Origin: Diphasiastrum complanatum
Taxonomy: Eukaryota > Streptophyta > Lycopodiopsida > Lycopodiales > Lycopodiaceae
Reading direction: 5' to 3'
NCBI GenBank assembly: GCA_029204225.1
Contig: MU832009.1
Coordinates: 27,930-91,929 of the forward strand
DNA length: 64,000 bases
A model generated the notes under the pieces. The model searched no databases, had not been told where the DNA came from, and worked only from the letters and a program-made list of their open reading frames with translations. A program made the position numbers and the translations under genes. Below, piece by piece: positions 9,236 through 20,737 of this stretch; the stretch's first letter is position 1; the number at the start of each line of letters is the position of its first letter.

Positions 9236-11564
9236 CTACCTCCCTTGATGTATAAATTTACATGCCTTTCTGAACTTGATATAATTTGTAGGTTTTGTTT
9301 GATGTCGTATTTGTGCTAATCGATAGAACCATTGAAATAACTGAAGAATATATCTGTGTCTACCATTGAGGCCACCATGTTGTGTGTTTTTATAAAATGC
9401 TGCTCTAGCTTGCCATTGAGATTTTTTCATCCCTTGTGAAGACCATATACTCAAACTTCCATGATTTTCTACTAAGGATATGGAATGGTGTCGTAATATG
9501 TGCTGCAAAATATCAACAATTTCTATCAATAGCTAAACTTCAAAAAACAAAATAAAATGGTAACTTGATATCTGTTTTTAAATGCTTACCATGTAATGTG
9601 TGATATGATCATCTCCCCAAGCCACTTCAACTACATCTACGAACTCAACACAACATTTCTGGAGCAGTCGCAAATCATTGTTTGAAAATATTTCCTTCCG
9701 TAATATTTTACCATATCATCTAATTTTTTTCATACTTCAACTTTCATTACCCTTGTTGCTCCATCCTGAACAAAATCTTGAGTGGCAGCTATGATGTCTC
9801 TCCAAACTGAATAACGCGTCTTAGATGGCTTTCTTGAATGGTTAGATAAAAATCTTCGTGCCTTTACACCGCCAATGCTTGGCTTGCAAGTTATATTTTC
9901 TTTTTTTTCCGAAAGCTTAAAATCCTTTTGTATTTTAACATGTCCTTTATGGAGACCTGCTTTAGACAGAACATCTTCTAATTCTGGCTTTGTGTTCCAA
10001 GCATATAATATTTGACAATACACAAGCTTTTTGATTATTCTAACCTCAGCATGGAGAGTGCAAATATGTACGTTTTGTAGAGGAATTGGCAGAACAGGTT
10101 TCCAATTTGGATTCTCTTTGTCTCTTGTTATTATTCTTGGTAATGTCATTTGATGATTTCCAAACAATATAAAGATGGATTTTTGGAGGTTGGTCCATGG
10201 GAAACATTGAACATACATTTTAAAGAATTTAAATCACCAGCCAAATGCCACTCTACCTTGAAGTCTCCTATTCCAAGTACATTAAAAAGTTTCCCATCCA
10301 TATGCTCTTTGATGATTCTGGAATATGTTGTTTTGCTAAACACCCATGATAGAATGTCATGATCTTCCCTTAAAACCTAAAAAATGGATAGAAAAAAAGC
10401 CAGTCAATTGATAACAATATCAAAACCCAAGTAACATACAATATCAAAACTCATTAGATTTTAAAATATCATACGTCAAAGGCTGCCAACCACTGGATGT
10501 CATTCTCGGATTGAACACTGAAGTTAAAATCTCCTTGATATTTAGTCTTTTGAAGTGCTCCATTCATGAGTGTTATACTCACTCTCTCCATTTTTTGTCC
10601 TTTAATAAGTTCTGATTCATCCAGCTTCAGTACCAAGACTATCTTACTATCTACCTTTTCCATGGAAATATCATAGAAATGTATAATAAATCTTAATAAC
10701 GTATTCATATCGACAAACAAGTTATTTGACTGATTGTAAGACATGGATTTTTTGTCCTTTGATTGATATACTTCCTCGATATGAAATGAAACACCTATAA
10801 TCTTTTGAATTCCTCTATTCATTGAATCACGCTCCCATTTTATTTGAAATGGTCGTGGAATAGGAAATTTCTTAATGCTAACCAGCGTCAAAGCTTGTTT
10901 GATTATCTTAAATATGGTGCCATAAGCATCTCTACTTATTCTAGCAAAATCACGTGCTCCTAGAATTATAGTATTGTCAAGTATTTTTTGTACTTCAATC
11001 ATTAAAGCATCAACAATTTTCATCTTAACATGACAGTTTCGATTATTAGTCATCAATGACTCAGTTGATTTTGTTGTCAACACAGACCCCAAAAACTTGC
11101 CTATAGTAGCATTGTCTTTCGCACTTTGATTTCCAACCAATGCAGATCTATAAAAAAATAAGATAAAAAATAATAGATGATTAATGTTACAATTGACAAT
11201 CATGCTAAAACAATATAAGGTCTGAACTCTTAAAGTAAAGAAAAGATTGCAAAGGCCAAAAGTCAAAAACTTACTTGAATGCATACATTTTCCTTTTCCG
11301 ATAGCCTCCTGTTGATGACAAATTATGAATATTTGTGTTGATCACTCGCTTTCATTTTTTTGTTTTTACATTTTTACCTATCAAGTCAACATCTTTCAAT
11401 AGTTGTGAGTATGCAAAACGACCATTATTCAAGTCAATTTTCATTTGATCAATCTCTTTTCTTGTACTCACTATGATTTTTTGCAATAATTCACTATTAT
11501 TCCATAGATTTTCATTTTCTTTTTGGAGAACCTCAGTACAAAAGGGCCCTATAAGAAATGCCAC
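9236..11564 (-). pseudogene. DDE-transposase-like intron-containing gene, copy C (longer, damaged)
   Basis: Same gene as 7288-8960, with a fuller second exon. Exons on the - strand: 11564-11275 (a helical, coiled-coil-like N-terminus, LWNNSELLQKIIVSTRKEIDQMK, ending GGYRKRKMYAF), 11147-10475 (SALVGNQSAKDNATIG ... VLVLKLDESELIKGQKMERVSITLMNG ... IQWLAAFD), 10376-9590 (VLREDHDILSWVFSKTTYSRII ... VEWHLAGDLNSLKCMFNVSHG ... HITHYM) and 9502-9236 (HILRHHSISLVENHGSLSIWSSQGMKKSQW...). All introns are GT-AG with phases that agree across the joints. Breaks: an in-frame TGA in exon 1 shared with copy B, and a frameshift near 10165. The zinc pair is degraded (NPSLYC) and the putative Glu of copy B is Lys here. 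Confidence 0.55.
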
Positions 11565-12120
11565 GTAGGATGGACGAATTTGTCAAAATAAAAAATTATA
11601 ATGTAAGAAGTGCCTGCCTGCATTAGTTCGAATACAAAACCGCTCTGGTTACAATCATGGTCACAATCATGGTTAACTAAGGTTTCTTTTGGAAAAATCA
11701 TGCCTCGGGAGAAATAAACTCTTGGGAGAAGAGAGAGTGGGGGCAAGAATTGAAAAGAAGAGCACCAACTACATTACACTATAGATTGAACAAACTAGAG
11801 GAAAAATAGATGGATGTCGTTATAACATTTGCATCAATTAGCAGTCACCATCTTTGAATGCTATATAAATTGCCTACATCTGTCGAGAGAAAAGAGAGAT
11901 GGCAAGATTTGAAAAAAGAAGAGCGGCAACCAAAATACACGGATTGAGAAAACTCAAAACTCAAAAATAAAAAAATGAGCGGCATGACAACATTAGAATC
12001 AAAGATCAATCTCATTCTTCAAGTGCTACGTGAAATGATAAACTGGTATGTGAAATGTATAAAGGCGATGAGTATGTTTCATTTATTTATTTTTTTGTTG
12101 AACTGATATTAGATCGTTAT
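11565..12120. other. Stretch without recognisable gene
   Basis: AT-rich. A short - strand open frame (11549-11746) overlaps the start of copy C but shows no domain. Direct or inverted repeats that could mark a transposon end were looked for by eye and not found. Confidence 0.4.
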
Positions 12121-12138
12121 CTATTTTTTCTTCTTATA

Positions 12139-12378
12139 ATGAAAAAATTTCATCTCCATATAGATCTTCCTGAAGAATATGCTCCTTTGATTAGAAGAGG
12201 TGTCAAAGCATCTTACTTATCAATTTGTTTGCGCTATAGGGCTGACGGGAAAGCAAATCTAGACTTCTGGGTAGACGGAACATTATATCCTAAAGATCCA
12301 TATTCCATGCAACATCCCAAATTTTCTTCTGCTACTCAATTGATATATTTTGTCTGTCATGGAAAGAAGGTTTGCTAG
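12139..12378 (+). CDS. Hypothetical ORF, unrecognised
   Basis: Open frame with MKKFHLHIDLPEEYAPLIRRGVKASYLSICLRY... and ...DFWVDGTLYPKDPYSMQHPKFSS, stop at 12376-12378. Composition is protein-like (varied, few low-complexity runs), and the open frame extends upstream to 12055. It is divergent from copy C of the DDE-like gene and could be an exon of a partner gene or unrelated debris. No family recognised. Confidence 0.25.
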   Translation: MKKFHLHIDLPEEYAPLIRRGVKASYLSICLRYRADGKANLDFWVDGTLYPKDPYSMQHPKFSSATQLIYFVCHGKKVC

Positions 12379-12475
12379 GTTATTGTAAAATATTAGAAAG
12401 AATATGGTAACACATTTCAATGCAAAGAATCCTTTGTTTAGAAGATGTAATTAGACGTATATCTTCCAATTGTGC

Positions 12476-14565
12476 TCAAAAAGACAATATTTTGCTGTAA
12501 TGTTTGTCCCTTCTGCTGATAATAGCATTATCGTGCATCACATGTGTTCTAGGTACAAGCTGCATATCGGGATGTTCATCATCTGAACTATCACTCTGTT
12601 CATCTGTAATTTGAACATCTTCATCTTGATTCTCAGGGCCCGCTCCCTCTATCGATGTCAGCAAGTTGTAGTACTGCTTACAAAGAATCTCATAACTAAC
12701 TAAATCTTCATTAGCCATTGTTCTTGCTTCATCAAAAACGACATCTTTGACAATTTTGATTTGATTAGTCTCTGACAGGTAGATCCTATAGTATGATGAG
12801 TGTGTGTCATATCCTACAAGGTATCCATGCTCGACCTTTTCATCCAAATTTTTGCGGATCTTGTCAGGAATGTATGTATATGCTACACACCCACAAATAC
12901 GTACATGAGCTAGATTAGGCTCGTTACCCCATCACACTTCATGTGGAGTTGTGTGAGGCCCTGCCTAATTTTCCTGTCCTATTTTGCAGGTAGGTGGCTG
13001 TAGCTACAACTTTAGCCCATAGTGATCTTGATATCTTTGAGTAGGCCTCATGCACCTTGTTGCTTCCATGAGAGCCCTATCTCTTTCTTTCTGCTACACC
13101 ATTATGATGTGGTGTGTAGTCTTCTTATGAAGGATACCACGACTACTGCATAAATCAACAAAGCGGTTGGAGATGTATTCTCTGCCTTTGTTAGTTTGAA
13201 TCTGCTTGACTTTTCTTCTTCTCCACTTCTTAGCCCAATTTACATACTCTGTGAACTTATCAAGAGCTTCGGACTTATTGTGGATAAAGTAGACGACAAC
13301 AAACTTATTGAAATCATCGATGAAGGTGATGTAGTAGCGTGAGCCTCCCACATAGAGCACATCAAAAGGTCCACAAATGTCGGAGTGTATCAATTCCAGG
13401 ATCTCTGTTGCTCTGAAGGAATCTCTGGTGAAGGGTGTATGTGACGTCTTGCCTTTGTTGCATGCATCATAGGGTGTGAGACTTGCACCTTTGATGCTCA
13501 CTCCTGTGAATGCGCCATGCTGGCTTGCTTTGTGTAGTGCCATTGGGCACATGTAACATAGTCTCCTATGCCATAGAAGATCCATCGAATCATGAATTTG
13601 ATGAGCTTGCATTGTCGATAGGCGTACTTTCATATGATACAGATTGTCTTTGCATTTGTCTTGTGTGATGAGGGCACTGGTGTTGGCATCAACCCCATTG
13701 CATGCTTTGTCTATGAATGTCACATGCATGCCTGCATCTGCTATTCTTGCTACGGATAGAAGATCCTTCTATAAAGTGGGCACGTAAAAGACATCATCAA
13801 GTCTTTGGTCTATGTCGTTGGTGTTCAACCATAGTGCACATTCGATCTTCTCTCTTTGTCTTTTTTTTTTTGCTAATTGTGATCTAACCTTCGAGATGAC
13901 TCTCTCTTAGGATGAGGCTTCTTCTTGCATTGATTTTTACCACTGTATAAAGCTTGATTAGATTCTTGTCTGTCATCGTAGTGCTCTCTTGCTTACACTT
14001 CTTCCTTGATCTCGCTTATTGCTTTTTCGAGAGACATTGTAGGATCCTTTGCCACCAAAGGGCACGTTGTTTGAAATGATCTTGGTAGCGCGCGTAATAG
14101 GTACATCAGCTGCTTCTCTTGTGAGACTGTGTGCTCTGTGCCAACATCGTGCAAAGAGAGAAATAGGTTCTTTATGTTTCTGATAAATGTAGTAAGATCT
14201 TTACCATTCCAGCGTAGGTACATAAGTTGATCTCCCAACTGCATGATTTGGCTGCGTGATTTGGTCTCGAATCTTGACTTCAACACATCCCAAAATTCTC
14301 GTGCATTTGATATTGATGAGAGATCGAGAGTAATGTTGTCTTCGATGGAGGAGGATATGACAGCTACTGCTTTATCATTTTTCTCCTTCCATTCATGAAG
14401 CTCTTTTTAAGGCATTAGATGGCATCTCTTCGGTTCCATCCACCTCGGGCCATAGTGCTTCTCCTCTATCATAGGATAAGCGATATCTTCACTTTCCAGG
14501 TAGTTCAACCCATCTAACTGAAGAATGGTGTATATCTTTGATTGAATGTTGTTGATAGATGCCAT
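12476..14565 (-). pseudogene. Decayed Ty1/Copia gag-integrase region
   Basis: On the - strand a Gag start MASINNIQSKIYTILQLDG at 14565 leads into a UBN2 Gag core (14286-13993: LLRALPRSFQTTCPLV), then a pre-integrase and integrase block (13729-13094: LWHRRLCYM ... ELIHSDICGPF ... YITFIDDFNKF ... REYISNRF), then the integrase C-terminal side (12847-12476: HGYLVGYDTHSSYYRIYL ... VVFDEART). The first integrase aspartate (HSD) is kept, but the second position reads TNKGREY instead of the usual S/T-D-N-G-x-E, so it is inactive. Several stops and shifts separate the blocks. No RT or RNase H follows; the element is truncated near 12476. Confidence 0.85.
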
Positions 14566-14689
14566 TGTAATTTACAATGTTTTGCTTGAATAAGACTCTT
14601 TGGTAGTTATCAATCTGGTCTTAGAACCTTATGTGCTCTGACTTATCAGACTATAGTTCTGAGAATCTTATGGGCTTTGACTTGTGAGG

Positions 14690-14707
14690 ATGTTGCTCTA
14701 ATACCAT
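14690..14707 (-). promoter_or_regulatory. Primer-binding site of decayed Copia
   Basis: On the - strand, one base after the LTR end CAACA, the sequence reads TGGTATTAGAGC, one mismatch from the initiator-Met Copia primer site. Confidence 0.75.
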
Positions 14708-15200
14708 TGTTGGAATCTAGAGAGGTTTTTGGGATTTATAATTCAACTTGAGAAATCCAGATGTCGGATAGAGAGAGATACACTCTAAGTCTCTATTGAT
14801 GTTGTAATCAATTAGTGAGCGATGAGCAACCTGTGATCTTGGTATTTGGGATATGATTTTCTCTGATAGATTTCTGATGTGCCTAGATAGAGTCAAACTC
14901 TTAATTGTAGCAACTGCTTCTAATTAAGATCTATTCTCTTCCAAGTTGTAGATAGAGTACACTGTTGACCTACTAATGATTTAACTATAATGAGATTAAA
15001 AAACTGATCTTGTAAGAGCATTCAACAAGCATAATGCATTCAAAGATTATACATAGTAGACAAGAGATAAGAAACATATCTGTTCAATTACAGTGATCCT
15101 TGAGCATTGTTTGGTATACCGCACAACGCGTTACCACAAGAGAAACTCTATCTCTTACAAACAAAGAGAAGTGGCGCTTACTAGTGTACACTTCTATCTA

Positions 15201-15260
<60 letters not shown>

Positions 15261-15761
15261 TCCTTATAGGATTGATCAACTCATCTAATTCTCACTTACT
15301 AGCGGACGGCTTTTCATCCTCACATCCATCATCCAATCACTCAACCTATCTAGCCATCCTTCTCCCGTTCATCCTCTATATATGGAAACAGAGGATGGGA
15401 GTGGCCTTTAATTTAATCAATGATTACAAGAACTGCTTAAGCCATTGCCAGCGGCTTTCAATTTGTTGTCTTCTTCGTCCGTGGAGTTGCCATGGTTGAG
15501 CTTCGATCTTCATTTGGGGACCACAAGTGTTGACTTGCGGTTTCCTTCAGTTGCTTCTGTTTGTTGTTCAGAGATTGCGATCTGCGGTTCATTGCGGTCT
15601 GCGGTTTGTCGGTCTTCGTAATCTTCGTTGTTTGTATGTGTCATAGTGTGGTTGCAATAGCGGTGGTTTATGGTTTGTGGTTCATAAGCTACAATGCTTT
15701 GTGGGTGGAAACTTCAAGTTTCTTCAAAAATCAGATCCAAGACATGCTTAATGGATCAACA
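14708..15761 (-). repeat. 5' LTR of decayed Copia (right boundary tentative)
   Basis: The left edge TGTTGGAATC is fixed by the adjacent primer site. A matching terminus (...GATCAACA) at 15761 gives TGTTG/CAACA ends and a length of about 1.05 kb. A TATA-like CATATATAG on the - strand near 15377-15388 fits an LTR promoter. A GT microsatellite sits inside. No second LTR is in the window, so the right end cannot be proved. Confidence 0.5.
15202..15259. repeat. (TG)n microsatellite, about 58 bp
   Basis: Uninterrupted TG dinucleotide repeat inside the putative LTR. Open frames of alternating Cys-Val through it are artefacts. Confidence 0.97.
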
Positions 15762-16828
15762 GGATCTAGAGGTAAGTATGGTTGCATATCTAGTTCATCA
15801 ACAATGTAGAAAATCATGCATTTAACATGCTAGAACTTGGAAATGCATAGAAATCGCATTAAAATCACTATGAATCAATATACTACTGACCTTGTATGCA
15901 ACAGTAGTAGTACACTGTCCTTCACAAGTGTGAACTCAAGAACAACAAGAAAACTAGCATTCTGCACATTAGAAATCAAGATATCAAGAGGAGAAGAGCT
16001 AGAAGAAGACAATATCATAGAAGATGAATGTTCTCCAAGTAAAGAGAGAACTCTTGAATACATTATGCTTGCCAGACCTGATATTTATAGTAGAGAATAT
16101 CACAATTGGCCACTTGCCAAGAATGACCCTAAATGGTCGTTTCTAGAAACTTCTCCAAAGACCTAGGTTTTCATGCCTAGGTGCAATGTATCTCAACTAG
16201 CCATGAAAATGGGTCTAATTCCAACCTTATCAACTTGTATATTTGCTAAAAATAGTAAGGACACTATTCTTAGGCCTTATTGACATAAAATAATTTTTCT
16301 CTGAGTTGAAAATTCACTTTGGCCTCAAAATTGCCAAATTAGACAGCTTAACTTCACAGTGCACTATTCAAATCAACATACAGTGTCAATCCAAGTGCTA
16401 GGCTAGTATTAATGAACTATAGAGCACATAGAGACCTGAAAAGTTGGCTTACTTGGAAATGGACACATCAAAAGTATAGCCCAAATTGCAGTGTAGCAAA
16501 CTGTATATCAAAAATCCAAAAATAATGTATATATATGTTTTTTTCTGGCAACCCATGCATGAACATGGTTGTCGCTAATGGGACGCATGTCCCATCAACT
16601 GTCTAATCATTATTACAAGTATTGGCCAGCCCTAGTATGTCCACTGGACCTCATAGTCATTAACCTAGTAAATCTAGTTTTATAATAACACTCTCTATAA
16701 AAGTAGACTTTACTTTTCAAGCAAGCTTATACATAGATATAATCATAATGCACTATGTGTTGCCACATATCACTATTAGAGTACCCTAGGCCCTCACAGT
16801 TAATTTATTACCAAACTACCCATGACTG
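15762..16828. other. About 1.1 kb with no recognisable gene
   Basis: An open frame of 109 codons (15837-16166) has an acidic middle but no recognisable domain. The segment may be old LTR or leader sequence; nothing firm can be said. Confidence 0.4.
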
Positions 16829-16901
16829 GAATATCGAGGCTTTGCCGCTCATGTTTGTAGTTGGAGAAACAACACAAGGTTGTAAAATAATGGATGTAGC
16901 T
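16829..16901. repeat. Left part of a 213-bp tandem repeat unit, cut by Copia copy 2
   Basis: ATCGAGGCTTTGCC... to ...GGATGTAGCT matches 21587-21651 closely. The rest of this unit resumes at 21439 on the far side of the Copia element. Confidence 0.85.
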
Positions 16902-17602
16902 TGTGAAGAATTGCCAAAAATTGGCAAATCTAGCTTGATCAAAGACCATGTAGAACATTGTAAGTATTGTGTATAATTGGGTTCCACACATGTAAGTCCA
17001 AGATTTCACGTGGCAACCCACTCCTAATATAGGTTAGTTCAAGACAAGAGAGTTGGTCATGTCTATTTGGTGGTCATCCCTACTTTATAGGACCTACACC
17101 TAAGTTTAAGGTGAAAATTTGACCAACTAGCTACCTACCAAGCATAACTCTAGGAAATAGACTAGGGTTTCATTTTAGGTCAAGGAGAGTGAGTTAAATT
17201 CCTTATTACATGCTGGAAATCCACCTAACTTCAAGAAGGAAGTCGAATTTGCTATGTATTCCCTCTCTCCATAGTGAGAAGATAAAATTTTTTTGGAGCT
17301 CATTGGCAATCTCAAGCTAGTTCACTATGTACATTGAGTTTTTGTGATCCAAATGAAACCAAATCAATTTCTACTTGTTTCTCAGGTTGAAGGCCGTACT
17401 ACAGCCTGTAGTACACACATGTGGGCTCGTATTTCAATGTTAATCAATGCTTTTGATTGTTAATGCTTGTTGTTTGTCAAATTGCCAATCTAGATCAACT
17501 TTTTTGTGTCTAGTTTTCTGATAGATTGTTAAGCAAGCATCCAATCACTCTTGTGGATCTTTTGTAGATCCATTTATGGTCCTAAAGTACAGTACTTTCA
17601 CA
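16902..17602 (+). repeat. 5' LTR of Copia copy 2
   Basis: 701 bp, direct repeat of 20738-21438 and reverse-complement match to the LTRs of 72-4634. Confidence 0.92.
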
Positions 17603-17618
17603 TAATATCAGAGCCAAG
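17603..17618 (+). promoter_or_regulatory. Primer-binding site, mutated
   Basis: TAATATCAGAGCCAAG directly follows the LTR. It is the initiator-Met site TGGTATCAGAGC with the two G of TGG changed to A, which would weaken priming. Confidence 0.8.
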
Positions 17619-18277
17619 TACAAGAGCATAAGCCATTGATCTAATGCAAATCCATTTTTAGCAAGTTTTGGTGCTAAAAAGCTAGTATTGAGAGGGCAAG
17701 CTAGAATCTTGATTTTGGTGAGGAGATTTAATCCCAAACTTGGTAGGGGTCCAAATCCGTACTATCCACATGTGTGGGCACCTCTGAACTTGCATTTAAT
17801 GCATGGTATTCATTTGATCCAAAGAAATTCAATTTGTGAGCTTTTGATGTAATTTTTGGTGGAAATCTTAGGATAAGCTACCAAGATTGAGTGCCATTGA
17901 TTAGATTTGACTTAGGGTCGTGAGATCTAATTAATCTAGGCTGAAATAAGGTCCTCTAAACTTTTTTTATAGGTCTTGAAAGTACATCAAAAGTGTGAAA
18001 GAGATTAAGTCATTTTTTGTCCAAAAATAGCCAAAATTGGCAAGATTTGATTGTAAGTAGATTTCACATCATCTTATCTTCATTCCAACTTTGTGAGGGA
18101 GTGCTAGAACTGAGATTATAAGTCCATTTGTTGGATTAGAAATCTAATTTGAGTGAAAAACTACAAGAGAGAGACCTTAGTGAGTTTCTAGAGACAATCA
18201 AATTCATTTCTTGGCAAGATTTGTTTGAAAGTAGTTTTCGCTTCATCTTATCTTTATTCCAGCTTTGTGAGGGAGTG

Positions 18278-18363
18278 CTTCTTGGTTTCCAAGGGGAGGC
18301 TCGAACCTGGGACCAAAGAAACTTTGGATAACAAGCCAACCAACTGAGCCAACCCCGTTGGGT
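18278..18363 (-). mobile_element. Ultra-short tRNA-derived SINE, copy 1
   Basis: An 86-bp insert is flanked by a perfect 14-bp duplication TTTGTGAGGGAGTG (18264-18277 and 18364-18377). The sister Copia copy 1 shows the empty site in its leader. On the - strand the insert contains a polymerase III A box (TGGCTCAGTTGG) and a B box (GGTTCGAGCCT) about 30 bp apart, as in a tRNA. The flanking stems pair poorly, so it is not a working tRNA. A second copy is at 53099-53186. Retroposition by a LINE machinery is inferred from the variable-length target duplications. Confidence 0.85.
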
Positions 18364-18506
18364 TTTGTGAGGGAGTGATAGAACTGTGATTATAAGTCCA
18401 TTTGTTGGATTAGAAATCAAATTTGAGTGAAACACTGCAAGTGTGAGACCTTTGTGAGTTTTAAGTCAATCAAATCTATTTCTTGTTTGTAGAAGTCACT
18501 AGTAAG

Positions 18507-20536
18507 ATGGGATCCGCTGGAGCATACCTTCTAGAAGCTAGTGAGAGGTTGAATTCTACAAATTATGCTATTTGGAAGGTTAGGATGGAGTCACTCTTGG
18601 TGCTCCAAGACCTTTATGAGTTCTTGATTGAAGATGAAGATGAACCTCTAGGTGCACATGAGTTAGCTAGATACAAGAAGGAGTCTTTATTATCAACCTA
18701 TGAGTCTAGCAACACTTCTAGAGTTCTTATGCTTAGAAATCAAATTTTGCAAAACATAGAAGTGAGGAGAGTGCACAAAATTATGTACTCAGAATCAAGT
18801 CTGTAAATAGGGAGTTGGCTACCATTGGAGAGAAGATTCATGATGGAGAGCTTGTACAAATTGTCCTTAATGGTCTAGGAGATGACTTTGCAAATTTGGT
18901 CCAAAGTTTTGCCATCCAAGACACTTTGCCAACTATAGAAAGACTTCATAGTGTATTAGTGGCTGAAGAGTGTAGGATGCTCCATGCAAAGTCTAGGATG
19001 AGTTCCTTGTCTTTGCAGGATGGTGATGAGAAAGCCAATTTCTCATTCAAGGGCAAAAAGAAGACCAATGGAAAGAAGAAGCATCCAAAGGAGGCCAAAG
19101 AAGAGGATGACGCATCAAGCTCAAAGGACAAGTCAAAGCAAAAATGCTTATTTTGTGGAAAGAAGGGGCATTATGCATCTGAATGCTACAAGAGGCTAAG
19201 AGCACAAGTAGAGGAGGACAAACAAGGAAACCTTGCAAAGGAGGAGGAGGAGGATGAAGTAGATGTATTCTTGATGGCATCTACATCCTCACCAACAAGC
19301 AATAGCAATTCAAGAGACAATTGGTGGATCGACAGTGGGGCTAGCTCCCACATGTCTCGTGAAAAGGACTTTTTCTTAACCTTCCACTATTTCCATGATG
19401 CTAAAAAGTTTGTCTTTACTGCAAATGATGAAGAGTGTAGGATAGATGGTGTTGGCACCATCTCTTTGTGTCTAGAATCCTCAAAATGCATGGATCTAGA
19501 AAATGTCCTTTATGTACCATCAATCACCAAGAATATGCTTAGTGTTGGTCTACTCTTAGAAAGTGGTTTGGATGTCCACTTTAATCATGGTGTTTGTTTC
19601 ATCTTGAAGAATGATGTTTGCATTGCAAAGGGATTTAAGCATGGAAGATTGTTTAAGTTGGAAGCTAGTGTTGCTTTTGAGAGAATGAGCTTGGCAAAGG
19701 AGGAGATCACTCAAGAGGAGATCTTGGCAAAGTGTGATCTTGCTTGCATTGAGGAGGAGCATCAAAAGGAGGAATATCTTGAGGATCAGCCTCAAAGCAT
19801 GAGAGTTCCAAGGGAGTCCTCAATGACAAAGGCCGAGTCATCGAATTGCATGCAAATTGTCCATTCAAGTGTGCATCTTGCAAGGGTGGTGAGCATTGGA
19901 GAGTCTACTATCTTTGAATACTTTTTGGAAAGTAGTAGTAGACATGAGGTGACTTGTTTCTTACCTTTAAGATTCATGGTGTTTATTACTTTGTATGACA
20001 AGACGTTGTTGATAAAGCAATTTCATTGGATAACTATTTTTGTAATAGTTTGAATAGAGTCATAAAAGATGAAACATCATTTGCTTTGGAAATCTTTGTG
20101 TCCACATGCTTTGTGCATGATCATTCCAATGTAAGGACCAAAGATTATCCTATTTCAATTATAGGAATAATGGTAGTGTTTTGCTCTTCAAGTAGAGATT
20201 GTAGAATCTACTTGTTTTCAACCAAAGAATTTGTCAATGGTGGAAATGTGATCTTTCAAGAGTGGAAGATTTGTAAACTTGAAGAAGCACCTTTGGATCA
20301 ACACCTTATTCCAATTCATTGATGGTTTGGAGTCAAGTCAAGTGGAGGAGCAAGTTCAAGACCTGAGGACTCCAAGAAGAACCATGAGTATCAAGATGGA
20401 GCCATCTAGGCTCAATCATATGGATCAAGCAAGGCAAGTTGTCTTTGGCAACAATATGTATGCACTTAATAGTTTTACTGATGTATCTTCAAGTGCACAA
20501 AATGCCTTGGAATCCATGGCTGGGCATAATGTTTAG
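18507..20536 (+). pseudogene. gag-protease polyprotein of Copia copy 2, frameshifted
   Basis: Starts MGSAGAYLLEASERLNSTNYAIW. A deletion around 18680 removes about 45 codons of the UBN2 core relative to copy 1 (RYKK jumps to a point just before YESSNTSR). Further small changes near 18756 shift the frame. From about 18800 to 19990 the frame is open: RIKSVNREL joint intact, zinc knuckle CLFCGKKGHYASEC (about 19147-19188), protease WWIDSGASSH (about 19321-19351). Near 20003 a deletion of about 26 bp shifts the frame again, and the remaining linker (PSRLNHMDQARQVVFGN) follows to 20536. Nearly collinear with 974-3129. Confidence 0.85.
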
Positions 20537-20724
20537 TTTTGAAGAGTGCTACATGTATATAGACACATTTATGGAACATCTTGTAAGGGATCCTCTAAGA
20601 GGTGGTGAAAGATCCTTCATGGACATCATTCGTCTCAAAAGTTCCTTGTTTGTAGCTGGATTTTTTAGACACTTCTAAAAGCATTCATTCATCTAGCAAG
20701 AGAGTTGTAGATAGATCAAGCTAA

Positions 20725-20737
20725 ATTTGAGGAGGAG
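20725..20737 (+). promoter_or_regulatory. Polypurine tract of Copia copy 2
   Basis: AAATTTGAGGAGGAG runs up to the right LTR start TGTGAAG. Confidence 0.75.

Noticed and set aside
18278-18363. A functional tRNA gene on the - strand
   Set aside because: A and B boxes are present, but the acceptor and T stems pair poorly, and perfect target duplications show it is a retroposed SINE.
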